From CAXYVC01 sp964292295 (GTDB taxonomy: Bacteria > Acidobacteriota > Holophagae > Holophagales > Holophagaceae): a stretch of DNA of 19,241 bases. Location of the stretch: positions 1 through 19,241 of the forward strand of contig CAXYVC010000042.1 in assembly GCA_964292295.1 (NCBI GenBank), read 5' to 3'. Below are positions 7,207-14,347 of this stretch, in pieces (within the stretch, counting starts at the first letter, position 1; each line of letters begins with the position of its first letter). A program made the translations under genes and the position numbers. The notes beneath the pieces are model-generated. The model did no database searches. It was not told the origin of the DNA and was given only the letters and a program-made list of their open reading frames with translations.

Positions 7207-8679
7207 ATGAGCCTGGATCCTTCCACCATCGGGCGCTATCGGGTGCTCGGAGAGCTCGGCCGCGGGGCGATGGGCGTGGTGTACCTCGCCGAGGACCCCC
7301 TGCTGAAGCGCGGCGTGGCCATCAAGGTGGTGATGGAAGGCACGAGCATGGCCCGGGAGGAGGCGCTGGCGCGCTTCCGGCGGGAGGCGGAGACCAGCGC
7401 GCGGCTGGCGCACCCCAACATCGTGACGGTCTTCGACGTGGGCGAGGAACCGGGCCTCGGCCCCTACATGGCCATGGAGCACGTGGAGGGACAGCCGCTG
7501 TCCGAACTCATCGCCCGGGGACCCCTGAGCCTCGAGCACGGCCTCGTGCTGCTGGTCCAGGGCTTCCATGCCCTGGAGACCGCCCACGCCGCGGGGATCA
7601 TCCACCGGGACGTGAAGGCCGAGAACGTGATGGTCACCAAGGACGGCCGCCTGAAGCTCATGGACTTCGGCATCGCCCGGGACGAGGATCCCGGCCTCGG
7701 CACCACGGCCCTCCTGTGCACGCCGGCCTACGCCGCGCCCGAGCTGCTGGACCGCCAGCCCGCGAGCGAGGCCACGGACCGCTGGGCCTTCTGCGTCACC
7801 GTCTACCAGTGCCTCACCGGGCTCCTGCCCTTCCGCGCCGCCTCCATCAGCGGCCTGCTCTACCAGATCGCCCGGGAGGCGCCCAGCTACCCCGAGAACC
7901 TGGACCCGGCCCTGCGGCAGGTCTTCGACCGCGCCTTTGCCAAGGACCCTTCCGCCCGGTACCCCGACCTGCGGAGCTTCCTGCGGGAGCTGATCGAGGC
8001 CTGCCCCACCACGGAGGAGGCCAAGACCCACGCCCTCACCCTGATGGACAGCACCGTCACGGCCTCCCTCGCCTCGGCGCTGGTGCCCGTGGCCCGGCGG
8101 GACCGCTGGGCGGGCCTTCCCCGCTGGGCCTGGGCCGCGGGGGGGGCGCTCGGGCTGGCGCTGGTGCTGGGCCTCGCCTTCCTGTGGCCGCGGAGCCTCC
8201 AGGTGGAGAGCACGCCCGCCGGCGCCAAGGTCTTCGTGGATGGGCGCGAGGTTGGAACAACCCCGCTCCAGGGCGCCCGGGTGCCCCGCGGCGCCCAGCT
8301 GCTGCGCCTCGAGAAGCCCGGCTTCCAGGCCCTGGAGCGCGGCCTGAGGCCGGAGGACCGCCGCCTGGCCCTGGACCTGGTGCCCGAGCCGATGGCGGTG
8401 AGCCTCGACAGCGACCCGCAAGGCGCCGAGGTCTTCGTGAACGGCGTGCTGCGTGGCGTGACGCCCCTGGAGGACCTCCAGATCCCCGGGGAAGGCAGCC
8501 ACCGGCTCCAGGTCCGCAAGGCGGGCTTCGAGCCGTGGAGCGCCACCGTCAGCCGTGCGCACCGGCCTCCCGCCAAGGTCGCCCTGCGCCGCGCGGGTGA
8601 GCCGCGGAAGCACCGCGCCGAAGAACCCAGGAAGCCGGGCTTCTTCCGGGGGCTCTGGGACAAGGTGACGGGGAAGTAG
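7207..8679 (+). CDS. Membrane-anchored Ser/Thr protein kinase with two PEGA repeats
   Basis: A 490-residue Hanks-type kinase. Cytoplasmic catalytic domain: glycine loop GRGAMGVV (18-25), Lys40 in VAIK, helix-C Glu60, HRD at 133-135 with Lys137 and Asn140, DFG at 153-155 and APE at 177-179. All key residues are present, so it should be active. A single hydrophobic helix at about 307-328 (WAWAAGGALGLALVLGLAFL) follows. Two PEGA repeats come next, about 331-380 (STPAGAKVFVDGREVGTTPL) and 397-448 (SDPQGAEVFVNGVLRGVTPL), which would lie outside the cytoplasmic membrane and may bind envelope components. The tail is short and basic. The ATG at 7207 directly follows GGAGGGG, an unusually short spacing, but no better start exists. 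The gene diverges from lipB and converges on purE after a 27-base gap, so it is probably transcribed alone. Its targets are unknown. Confidence 0.93.
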   Translation: MSLDPSTIGRYRVLGELGRGAMGVVYLAEDPLLKRGVAIKVVMEGTSMAREEALARFRREAETSARLAHPNIVTVFDVGEEPGLGPYMAMEHVEGQPLSELIARGPLSLEHGLVLLVQGFHALETAHAAGIIHRDVKAENVMVTKDGRLKLMDFGIARDEDPGLGTTALLCTPAYAAPELLDRQPASEATDRWAFCVTVYQCLTGLLPFRAASISGLLYQIAREAPSYPENLDPALRQVFDRAFAKDPSARYPDLRSFLRELIEACPTTEEAKTHALTLMDSTVTASLASALVPVARRDRWAGLPRWAWAAGGALGLALVLGLAFLWPRSLQVESTPAGAKVFVDGREVGTTPLQGARVPRGAQLLRLEKPGFQALERGLRPEDRRLALDLVPEPMAVSLDSDPQGAEVFVNGVLRGVTPLEDLQIPGEGSHRLQVRKAGFEPWSATVSRAHRPPAKVALRRAGEPRKHRAEEPRKPGFFRGLWDKVTGK

Positions 8680-8706
8680 GGCGTCTTCTGCCGTGGGCCG
8701 CCGGGT

Positions 8707-9204
8707 TCAGCCCAGCTCGAGCTGGTCGTCCGCGAGGGCCTTTTCCGTCTGCTTCTGCCGGTAGGCCAGGAGGCGTTCCCGCAGGGCGGGATCGCCGAGG
8801 GCGAGGATCTGGGCGGCCAGGAGGGCGGCGTTCACGGCGCCCGCCTTCCCGATGGCCAGCGTGCCCACAGGCATGCCGGCGGGCATCTGCACCGTGGCCA
8901 GCAGGGCGTCCAGGCCCTCGGTGGCCCAGCCCTTCATGGGGACGCCGAGCACGGGCAGGTGGGTGCGGGAGGCGCAGACGCCGGCCAGGTGGGCGGCGCC
9001 GCCCGCGGCGGCGATGATCACCCGCAGACCGCGGGCCTCGGCGCCCGTGCAGAAGTCGGACACCTTGTCGGGCGTGCGGTGGGCGCTGGCCACGTGGGCC
9101 TCGAAGGGGATGTCCAGCTCCTTCAGGGTCAGGGCGGTGTGCCGCATGACGTCCCAGTCGCTGCGGGATCCCATCAGGACGCCGACGAGAGGTGCGGAGG
9201 GCAT
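8707..9204 (-). CDS. purE: N5-carboxyaminoimidazole ribonucleotide mutase PurE (class I)
   Basis: A 165-residue enzyme of de novo purine synthesis, rearranging N5-CAIR (made by PurK) to CAIR in the cytoplasm. Visible family motifs are GVLMGSRSDWDVM (8-20), SAHRTP (40-45), AAGGAAHLAGV (66-76), PVLGVPMKG, and the highly conserved VQMPAGMPVGTLAIGKAGA. These fit bacterial class I PurE and its usual length. The start is the ATG at 9204, which has GGAG five bases upstream and gives the normal MPSAPLVGVLMGSRSD N-terminus; the open frame to 9312 adds 36 unrelated residues. No purK is adjacent, although the two often form an operon. The gene diverges from the response regulator at 9282. Confidence 0.96.
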   Translation of the reverse strand: MPSAPLVGVLMGSRSDWDVMRHTALTLKELDIPFEAHVASAHRTPDKVSDFCTGAEARGLRVIIAAAGGAAHLAGVCASRTHLPVLGVPMKGWATEGLDALLATVQMPAGMPVGTLAIGKAGAVNAALLAAQILALGDPALRERLLAYRQKQTEKALADDQLELG

Positions 9205-9221
9205 GGAGACTCCAAAAAACA

Positions 9222-9252
9222 AGTCTAGCCTGCCCCCACGGCGGCTGGTCAA
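9222..9252 (-). promoter_or_regulatory. Candidate sigma-70 promoter for purE
   Basis: On the minus strand a TTGACC -35-like box (9252-9247) and a TAGACT -10-like box (9227-9222) are separated by 19 bases, about 18 bases ahead of the purE start. The -35 is close to consensus, while the spacer is longer than the usual 17. The 77-base divergent spacer leaves few other choices, but this is pattern matching only. Confidence 0.35.
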
Positions 9253-9281
9253 ACGCCCGCCATCATTCCATGCTTGGAGCC

Positions 9282-10568
9282 ATGGATTTCCAGCACATCG
9301 ACCTGGGCACATCCGCGGTGAGCACCATCCTCGTCGTGGATGACGATCCCGTCATCCGCCGCTACCTGGAGGCGCAGCTCGGGCGGCTGGGCTGCCGCAT
9401 GCTCTTTGCCGAGCACGGCGCCCAGGCGATGGAGCTGCTGCAGCACGAGCACCCGGACCTGGTGCTGCTGGACATCGTCATGCCCGGCATGGACGGCTTC
9501 GAGGTCTGCCGGCGCATCAAGGGGAGCCTGGAGACCCACGACATCCCGGTCATCCACCTCACGGCGCTGAAGGGCGAGGCCAAGGAGCAGAGCTTCTCCT
9601 CCGGGGCGGACGACTTCCTGAACAAGCCCCCCAACTTCGTGGAGCTGCGCAGCCGCATCCGCAGCCACCTGCTGATCCGCAGCCTGCTGCGGGAGCGCAC
9701 CCGCCTGGAGGCTGCGCGCCGCACCTGGCAGTGGGACGCCTCGCGCCGCCCCCGCGTGCTGGTGGTGGAATCCCAGGAGGCCCTGCGCACCCACGTGGCG
9801 GAGCTGCTCACGGCGGACGGCCTGGACGTGCGCTGCGCCGAGAACCTCCAGGCCTGCGTTCGGACGCTCCAGGAGGGCCTGCCCGACCTGCTGGTGCTCG
9901 ACCACGTGCTGGATGACGGCAGCGGAACCGCCTTCGCCTCGCAGCTGCGTAACTACGCCCAGAGCCGCGACCTGCCCGTGCTCGTGCTCTGCAGCCGGGC
10001 CGCCCTGGAGAAGGAGATCACGGGAGTGGATGCGGGCCCCGTGGACTACCTGACCAAGCCCTTCCAGCCCGCGGAGCTGCGGATCCGCATCGCGGTGCTC
10101 CTGCGCCAGGCCGCCCTTGTGCTCGACCGGGAGTCCTCCCGCTTCGGTCCGGGCAAGCACTACCTGCTGGATCCCGCCACGGGGGCCTTCACCGAGGCCT
10201 TCCTGGAGGCCCACCTGGACCTGCTCCAGAAGGCGCTGGTGGAGGCCTCCATCCCGCTGGCGCTGCTCGCGGCGGCGGTGCCCGCCCATCCGGGCGCCTG
10301 GGGCGAGATGAAGGACCAGGCAGCCAAGGCCGCCGCCCTGCTGAACTCCACCCTCGGGCCCGGCGAGGCCCTCTGCCGCGTGGCGGAGCGCATCTTCGTG
10401 CTGGTGCTGCCGGGGCTGGACCGGGCGAAGCTGCAGGCCCGGGTCCAGGGCCTGCGGGAGGTCGGCTTCACCGGAGCGCTGGCGGGCCTCATCGTGCCGC
10501 GCCGAACGCCCGCCGCCGCCATCCTCCCGAAGCTCGCCGCCTCGCTCCAGAAGTCCGAGGGCGCCTGA
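9282..10568 (+). CDS. PleD-like response regulator: two receiver domains and a degenerate GGDEF domain
   Basis: 428 residues from ATG 9282. Receiver 1 (15-135) is canonical: acidic pair Asp21/Asp22, phospho-acceptor Asp64 in VLLDIVMPGMDGFEV, Thr94, and Lys115 in FLNKPP. Receiver 2 (157-275) keeps the acceptor Asp207 and Lys259 (YLTKPF), but its acidic pair is replaced by Glu163-Ser164 (LVVES), so phosphorylation may be impaired. The C-terminal ~140 residues have the outline of a GGDEF domain: LLDPATGAFTEAFLEAH resembles the DxLTGLxNRRxFxEH opening, and RVAERIFVLVLPG (366-378) lies where RYGGDEFxxLLPG is expected. The GGDEF signature itself is lost, so diguanylate cyclase activity is unlikely; a pseudo-enzyme, c-di-GMP/GTP sensor or scaffold is more plausible. 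An upstream Met at 9270 is possible. No histidine kinase is adjacent. The family layout is clear, the output is not. Confidence 0.85.
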   Translation: MDFQHIDLGTSAVSTILVVDDDPVIRRYLEAQLGRLGCRMLFAEHGAQAMELLQHEHPDLVLLDIVMPGMDGFEVCRRIKGSLETHDIPVIHLTALKGEAKEQSFSSGADDFLNKPPNFVELRSRIRSHLLIRSLLRERTRLEAARRTWQWDASRRPRVLVVESQEALRTHVAELLTADGLDVRCAENLQACVRTLQEGLPDLLVLDHVLDDGSGTAFASQLRNYAQSRDLPVLVLCSRAALEKEITGVDAGPVDYLTKPFQPAELRIRIAVLLRQAALVLDRESSRFGPGKHYLLDPATGAFTEAFLEAHLDLLQKALVEASIPLALLAAAVPAHPGAWGEMKDQAAKAAALLNSTLGPGEALCRVAERIFVLVLPGLDRAKLQARVQGLREVGFTGALAGLIVPRRTPAAAILPKLAASLQKSEGA

Positions 10569-10581
10569 GGCGCGCTGTCCG

Positions 10582-12078
10582 CTACCGGGCGGCGCCCATC
10601 ACGCGCAGCACGGGGATCGCCTGGCCGGGGGCCGCGAGGCCCTGGAACTCCTTGTACTGGAAGAGCCCGTAGAACATGCAGGGCTCCAGCACCTCCACCG
10701 CCCGGCGGGCGAGGGGGTGGTCCAGGCGCACCAGGAGGCTGCCGGCGGGCAGTTCCGTGGTTTCGGCGGGGTTCCGCGCCACGATCTGGCGGCCGCCGTA
10801 GCGGTTGTACACCTCGTCGAAGGCCTCCTCCACCCGCAGCAGGCGGCAGGTCTCGGCCTCCACGCGCCGGGGTGCGTGCAGCGCCTCGAAGGGAATGCCG
10901 TGGCGCTCCAGCAGGGGCCTGAGCAGGGCCACGGCCCCGGGCAGGACGGCGTAGGCCTCCGGCGCGGGCACCCGCTGCTTGACCACCAGGTCCGTCATGC
11001 GGTTGCCCGCCTGCAGGGTCACCACGCGGCCCGTGCCCTTCTCCACGACCTTCACGGGGCCGGGGGCGGTGCTGGCCCACAGCACGTTCACGGGCAGGAA
11101 GGCGGGCAGGGGCTCCCGGCGCGCCGCCTCCACCAGGGCGCGGGTGCGGGTGCGGTCGGCGGCGCTTCCCAGCAGGTGGTCGAAGAGCTTCAGATAGGCA
11201 TCCACCCGTGCGCCCAGGTCGGCCTGGGGCTCGGGGGCGCTGCGCCGGATGCCCGCCTCGATGAGGAAGGAGAGGCAGCCGTGGCTGCCGATGCCGTTGC
11301 GGGCGTCGTCCGCGTCCGGCGCGGAGGGGCGCAGTTCCGCGTCCCGGGAGGGCGCGCCCACGAGGTAGCGCTCGTAGGGGATGCCGGGGAGGGCCTCGCC
11401 GGCGCGCTCCACCCTCTGGAGCCCGGCCCGGACCAGGGGAGCCGGGAGCAGGGGGTGGTTCACGCCGTCCATGGTGACCAGGGGCCACTTCTCCCAGGCG
11501 CCGCCGGGGGTGGCCTTGGCGAAGGCGTGTCCCGGCTCCAGGCCGTCCCGGGTGAATTCGTGGCCGTCCACGGCCAGGTGGGGCTGCACCTCACGCACCA
11601 CGCGGTACAGGGCCTGGGTCTCGGGCTGGAAGAGGCAGAGGTGGTCGCGGTTCAGGTCCGCGCCCGCGTCGTTGGTGCGGCGGTACGAGGCCCAGCCGTC
11701 CGGGTTCAGCGAGGGGATCACGTAGAGGTCCACGTCCTCGGGCAGCCGCCGGGGTTTCTCCGCGAGGCGGCGCACCAGGTAGAGCAGGGCGTCCTTGCCG
11801 GAGGTCTCGTTCCCGTGCTGCTGGGCCACGAGGAGCACGCGGAAGCGGGCCTTGGATCCGCCCCGGTTGAGGTGGACGAGCGTGATGGGTCGTCCTCCGG
11901 CGCTGCGGCCGATCTCGCGCAGGGTGAGGAAGCCCGGGCGCTGGACCGAGGCCAGGAAGGCCTGGGCCGCCGCGGGGGCGATGGGGGCCTTGAGCTGCAG
12001 GGGATCCGCGGGGAAGGGCTCCGCTGCGCCGAGCAGGCCTGCCGCCAGAAGGACCGCGGGAATGCGCACCTGGATCAT
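10582..12078 (-). CDS. Secreted M14-family zinc carboxypeptidase
   Basis: A 498-residue metallopeptidase. A signal peptide is visible (MIQVRIPAVLLAAGLLGAA, likely cleavage near residue 19), so it acts outside the cytoplasm. M14 catalytic features are in order: zinc ligands His88 and Glu91 in QQHGNETSG, SLNPDGW (123-129), substrate-binding Asn143-Arg144 in DLNRD, third zinc ligand His173 in VDGHEF, and the likely general-base Glu274 in SFLIEAGIR. The ~200 residues after the catalytic Glu have no domain I can name. The family removes C-terminal residues from peptides or trims peptidoglycan stem peptides; the substrate here is unknown. The ATG at 12078 has GGAGG five bases upstream. A TTG four codons earlier lies on that ribosome-binding site and is rejected. 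It is convergent with the response regulator (13-base gap) and divergent from mltG. Confidence 0.9.
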   Translation of the reverse strand: MIQVRIPAVLLAAGLLGAAEPFPADPLQLKAPIAPAAAQAFLASVQRPGFLTLREIGRSAGGRPITLVHLNRGGSKARFRVLLVAQQHGNETSGKDALLYLVRRLAEKPRRLPEDVDLYVIPSLNPDGWASYRRTNDAGADLNRDHLCLFQPETQALYRVVREVQPHLAVDGHEFTRDGLEPGHAFAKATPGGAWEKWPLVTMDGVNHPLLPAPLVRAGLQRVERAGEALPGIPYERYLVGAPSRDAELRPSAPDADDARNGIGSHGCLSFLIEAGIRRSAPEPQADLGARVDAYLKLFDHLLGSAADRTRTRALVEAARREPLPAFLPVNVLWASTAPGPVKVVEKGTGRVVTLQAGNRMTDLVVKQRVPAPEAYAVLPGAVALLRPLLERHGIPFEALHAPRRVEAETCRLLRVEEAFDEVYNRYGGRQIVARNPAETTELPAGSLLVRLDHPLARRAVEVLEPCMFYGLFQYKEFQGLAAPGQAIPVLRVMGAAR

Positions 12079-12140
12079 CCTTGCCTCCAACTGCCGTCAA
12101 GTATGACCGGCCCCGGCGGCCCCCCGCGTACCATGGGGGC

Positions 12141-13154
12141 ATGGCGAAGTCCCGATTCCGCACCTCCCGCCGGCTGCTCCTGGCGACCCTGGCCCTGGCG
12201 GCGCTCCCTTTCGGGGGCGGCTGGTGGGCCCTGCGCCGCAGCGGGCCCCTGCGCCAGGAGGCCACCGTCATCGTCCGGCGCGGCACGGGGCTGGACCAGC
12301 TCGCGGAGCAGCTGGAGCGCGAAGGGGTGATCCGCAGCGCGCGTCTCTTCAGGCTGTGGGCCCGGGCCCGCAAGCTGCAGCTTCTGCGGGGCGAATACAC
12401 CTTCCGGCCGAAGGCGAGCCTCGCCGAAGTGGCGGGCAAGCTCCGCCGCCACGAGATCCACGTGACGAACGTGGTGCTGGTGCCGGGGCTCAGCGCCTGG
12501 CACGTGCAGCGCCGCCTGAAGGACTTCGTGCCCGAGGAGGTCTTCTGGCAGTTGTGGCGCAGCCGTCGGCTGGCCGCCACCGCGGGCTTTCCCGAAGCCG
12601 AGAGCCTGGAGGGGCTGGTGGCCCCGGCGACCTACCGCCTGAACCGCGCCCTGGAGCCCGAGGAGGTCATGCTCATGGCCGTGGAGGCCTTCCGGGACCA
12701 GGTTCGGCCGAAGCTCGAAGGCGGGGCGCTGGACCCCTACCGCACCCTGGTGCTTGCCAGCCTGGTGGAGCGGGAGACCTCCGTGGCCGCCGAGCGTCCG
12801 AAGGTGGCGGGGGTCTACCTGCGCCGCCTGCAGATCGGCATGCCCCTCCAGTGCGACCCCACGAGCCTCTACGCCCGCTGGGCCTCCGGCGACACCCGGC
12901 TGGACCCGCCCACCCGCGAGGACACGCGCCGGGACAGCCGCTTCAACACCTACCGCGTGAAGGGCCTGCCGCCCACGCCCATCGCCATCCCGGGGCCCAA
13001 GGCCCTCGAGGCGGCCCGCCAGCCCGAGGTGACGGGCGAGCTCTACTTCGTGGCCACGGGCACCGGCGGCCACCGCTTTGCCGAGACCTTCGACCAGCAC
13101 AACCGCAACGTCGGCGCCTACCGGCGGGAGCTGAAGCGGCAGGGGCGGCGATGA
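12141..13154 (+). CDS. mltG: Endolytic murein transglycosylase MltG
   Basis: 337 residues of the YceG/MltG family, which cuts nascent glycan strands at the inner membrane and so sets peptidoglycan chain length. One transmembrane helix is seen near the N-terminus (about residues 11-31). It is followed by a LysM-like lead-in (VIVRRGTGLDQLAEQLEREGVI) and the catalytic domain with Glu210 in LASLVERET, matching the ASIVEKET motif of the family. The conserved tail LPPTPIAIPGPKALEAA...YFVATGTGGHRFAETFDQHN is intact. The usual LEGYLFPDTY segment reads LEGLVAPATYRL, a modest divergence. The ATG at 12141 gives the expected short cytoplasmic N-terminus; an earlier in-frame ATG at 12081 adds proline-rich residues unlike the family. 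It overlaps tlyA by ATGA, so the two are coupled. Confidence 0.94.
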   Translation: MAKSRFRTSRRLLLATLALAALPFGGGWWALRRSGPLRQEATVIVRRGTGLDQLAEQLEREGVIRSARLFRLWARARKLQLLRGEYTFRPKASLAEVAGKLRRHEIHVTNVVLVPGLSAWHVQRRLKDFVPEEVFWQLWRSRRLAATAGFPEAESLEGLVAPATYRLNRALEPEEVMLMAVEAFRDQVRPKLEGGALDPYRTLVLASLVERETSVAAERPKVAGVYLRRLQIGMPLQCDPTSLYARWASGDTRLDPPTREDTRRDSRFNTYRVKGLPPTPIAIPGPKALEAARQPEVTGELYFVATGTGGHRFAETFDQHNRNVGAYRRELKRQGRR

Positions 13155-13912
13155 AGCTGCGCCTCGACCAGCTGCTGGTGCAGCGGGGCTTCTGCGAGAC
13201 CCGGGCGAAGGCCCAGGCGCGCATCCTCGCCGGGGACGTGCTGGTGGACGACCGGCCCGTGACCAAGGCGGGCACCGCCGTTCCCGAGGACGCGCCCATC
13301 CGCCTGCGGGGCGACGCGCCGCCCTTCGTCAGCCGGGGCGGCCTGAAGCTGGCGGGCGCGTTGTCCGCCTTTGCCATCGATCCCACCGGCCGCGCCTGCT
13401 TCGACGCCGGTGCGAGCACGGGAGGCTTCACGGACTGCCTGCTCCAGCAGGGCGCCCGCATCGTCTACGCCGTGGACGTGGGCACCAACCAGCTCCACTG
13501 GAAGCTGCGTTCCGACCCGCGCGTGGTCTCCATCGAGCAGTGCAACCTGCGCAGCTGGGACCCCGCCCGCATTCCCGAGCGCTGCAGCCTGCTGGTGGCG
13601 GACCTGAGCTTCATCAGCCTGCGCCTGGCGATCCCGCCGGTGCTGGCCAGCCTGGAGCCGGGCGCCGAGGCCGCGCTGCTGGTGAAGCCCCAGTTCGAGG
13701 CGGGGCGCGACGACGTGGAGAAGGGCGGCATCGTGCGCGATCCGGAAGTGCACGAGCGCGTCTGCCGGGAAGTCTGGGCCTTTTTCGCGGACACCGCGCT
13801 GAAGCCCCAGGCCCTCGCCCCGAGCCCCATCCTGGGCGGCGAGGGCAACCGGGAGTTCCTGCTGCACCTGCGCCTGGACGGGGAGGTCCGGGCGTTCCCC
13901 GGGATGCCGTAG
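13151..13912 (+). CDS. tlyA: TlyA-family rRNA 2'-O-methyltransferase
   Basis: A 253-residue S4-domain methyltransferase. Residues 3-60 form the RNA-binding S4 domain (RLDQLLVQRGFCETRAKAQA). The rest is an FtsJ/RrmJ-like fold with the SAM-binding loop FDAGASTGGFTDCLLQQGA (84-102). The tetrad expected for ribose 2'-O-methylation can be placed at Lys66, Asp151, Lys179 and Glu235. TlyA enzymes methylate 23S rRNA, and in some species also 16S rRNA, and influence capreomycin sensitivity. Family members were once annotated as haemolysins; the sequence gives no support for that role. The start at 13151 overlaps the mltG stop. The TAG stop falls on the first base pair of a tandem 15-base repeat (13911-13940). 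Confidence 0.94.
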   Translation: MKLRLDQLLVQRGFCETRAKAQARILAGDVLVDDRPVTKAGTAVPEDAPIRLRGDAPPFVSRGGLKLAGALSAFAIDPTGRACFDAGASTGGFTDCLLQQGARIVYAVDVGTNQLHWKLRSDPRVVSIEQCNLRSWDPARIPERCSLLVADLSFISLRLAIPPVLASLEPGAEAALLVKPQFEAGRDDVEKGGIVRDPEVHERVCREVWAFFADTALKPQALAPSPILGGEGNREFLLHLRLDGEVRAFPGMP

Positions 13913-13940
13913 GCCCGGCTCAGGCAGGCCCGGCTCAGGC
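13911..13940 (+). repeat. Perfect tandem duplication of a 15-base unit after tlyA
   Basis: The unit AGGCCCGGCTCAGGC occurs at 13911-13925 and again, without change, at 13926-13940, with a partial third start (AGGCA) at 13941. The first copy includes the last two bases of the tlyA stop codon. It has no T-run and does not look like an intrinsic terminator. It is probably a recent slippage duplication. Confidence 0.8.
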
Positions 13941-13965
13941 AGGCATGGAGCGATGCCCTTTGGGG

Positions 13966-13995
13966 TTGACATCCAGGTCCCGGCCGCCACATCGT
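13966..13995 (+). promoter_or_regulatory. Candidate sigma-70 promoter for the riboswitch-nrdD transcript
   Basis: A perfect TTGACA -35 box lies at 13966-13971. With an 18-base spacer, the -10 position (13990-13995) reads CATCGT, a weak match to TATAAT. A start seven bases later would fall at about 14002, exactly where the riboswitch P1 helix begins, which supports the assignment. Confidence 0.5.
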
Positions 13996-14001
13996 GAAGG
14001 T

Positions 14002-14183
14002 GTTCTTGGTGGTCCTGGCCGTGGCTGGGACTGAAAAGGGAAGCCGGTGAAAGTCCGGCACTGCCCCGCAGCGGTAAGGGAGAACGACGGTTCTGAAGCA
14101 CTGGCCTTGCGAAGGCCGGGAAGTGGAACCGGAGGAACCTGGGTTTCCAGAGTGCTCTTAAGTCCGAAGACCTGCCAAGGAAC
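14002..14183 (+). promoter_or_regulatory. Cobalamin (adenosylcobalamin-type) riboswitch aptamer
   Basis: The conserved blocks of the cobalamin aptamer are present in order. GAAAAGGGAAGCCGGTGAAA (14033-14052) leads into AGTCCGGCACTGCCCCGCAG and CGGTAAGG, the core of the B12 element. A perfect hairpin GGCCTT/AAGGCC (14103-14108 with 14112-14117) sits inside the CACTGG...GGGAAGTG arm. The B12 box AGTCCGAAGACCTGCC (14161-14176) is complete. The closing P1 helix can be drawn by pairing GTTC and TTGG (14002-14009) with CCAA and GAAC (14175-14183), with one bulged G. The element binds a cobalamin in the nascent mRNA and normally represses what follows. Here that is a B12-independent ribonucleotide reductase. 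The identification is by motif; the exact ends and the preferred cobalamin are inferred. Confidence 0.95.
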
Positions 14184-14347
14184 CGTCCTCCGGACGGAGT
14201 GAGTCGTTTCGAGGGAAGACGCTCACCTCCACAACCTGCCGTGTTGGGTTACAGCCCACTCCCCTGGCCTCTTGCGGTTCGTGCCGGGCATTCGCCCCGC
14301 CGTCGGCGAGGTCCCAGGGAGGGGGGCGTGCGCCCAGGGGAGACGCC
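14184..14347 (+). promoter_or_regulatory. Riboswitch expression platform and nrdD leader with sequestered Shine-Dalgarno
   Basis: A gene-free leader between aptamer and nrdD. A 6-bp hairpin CCGTCC/GGACGG (14183-14188 with 14192-14197) begins at the last base of P1, so it could compete with it; no T-run follows, so it is not a standard terminator. CTCCCCTGG at 14259-14267 is the perfect reverse complement of CCAGGGGAG at 14334-14342, which contains the nrdD Shine-Dalgarno five bases before the ATG. A TGGG/CCCA hairpin (14245-14248 with 14255-14258) sits just before the anti-SD segment. This favours control of translation initiation, but the switching partner sequences are inferred. Confidence 0.6.

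Noticed and set aside
9205..9312. A 36-residue N-terminal extension of PurE
   Set aside because: The ATG at 9204 has a well-placed GGAG and matches the family N-terminus. The extension has no similarity to PurE and overlaps the divergent gene start.
12079..12090. A TTG start at 12090 for the M14 peptidase
   Set aside because: That TTG overlaps the GGAGG ribosome-binding site serving the ATG at 12078, which gives a proper signal peptide.
10717..12330. A 537-codon plus-strand frame across the M14 peptidase and into mltG
   Set aside because: It has low-complexity composition and no motif. It overlaps two well-supported genes on opposite strands.
14183..14197. The CCGTCC/GGACGG hairpin as a riboswitch intrinsic terminator
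   Set aside because: No T-run follows (the next bases are AGTGAGTCG), so transcription termination by this hairpin alone is not supported. It is kept only as a possible switching element.
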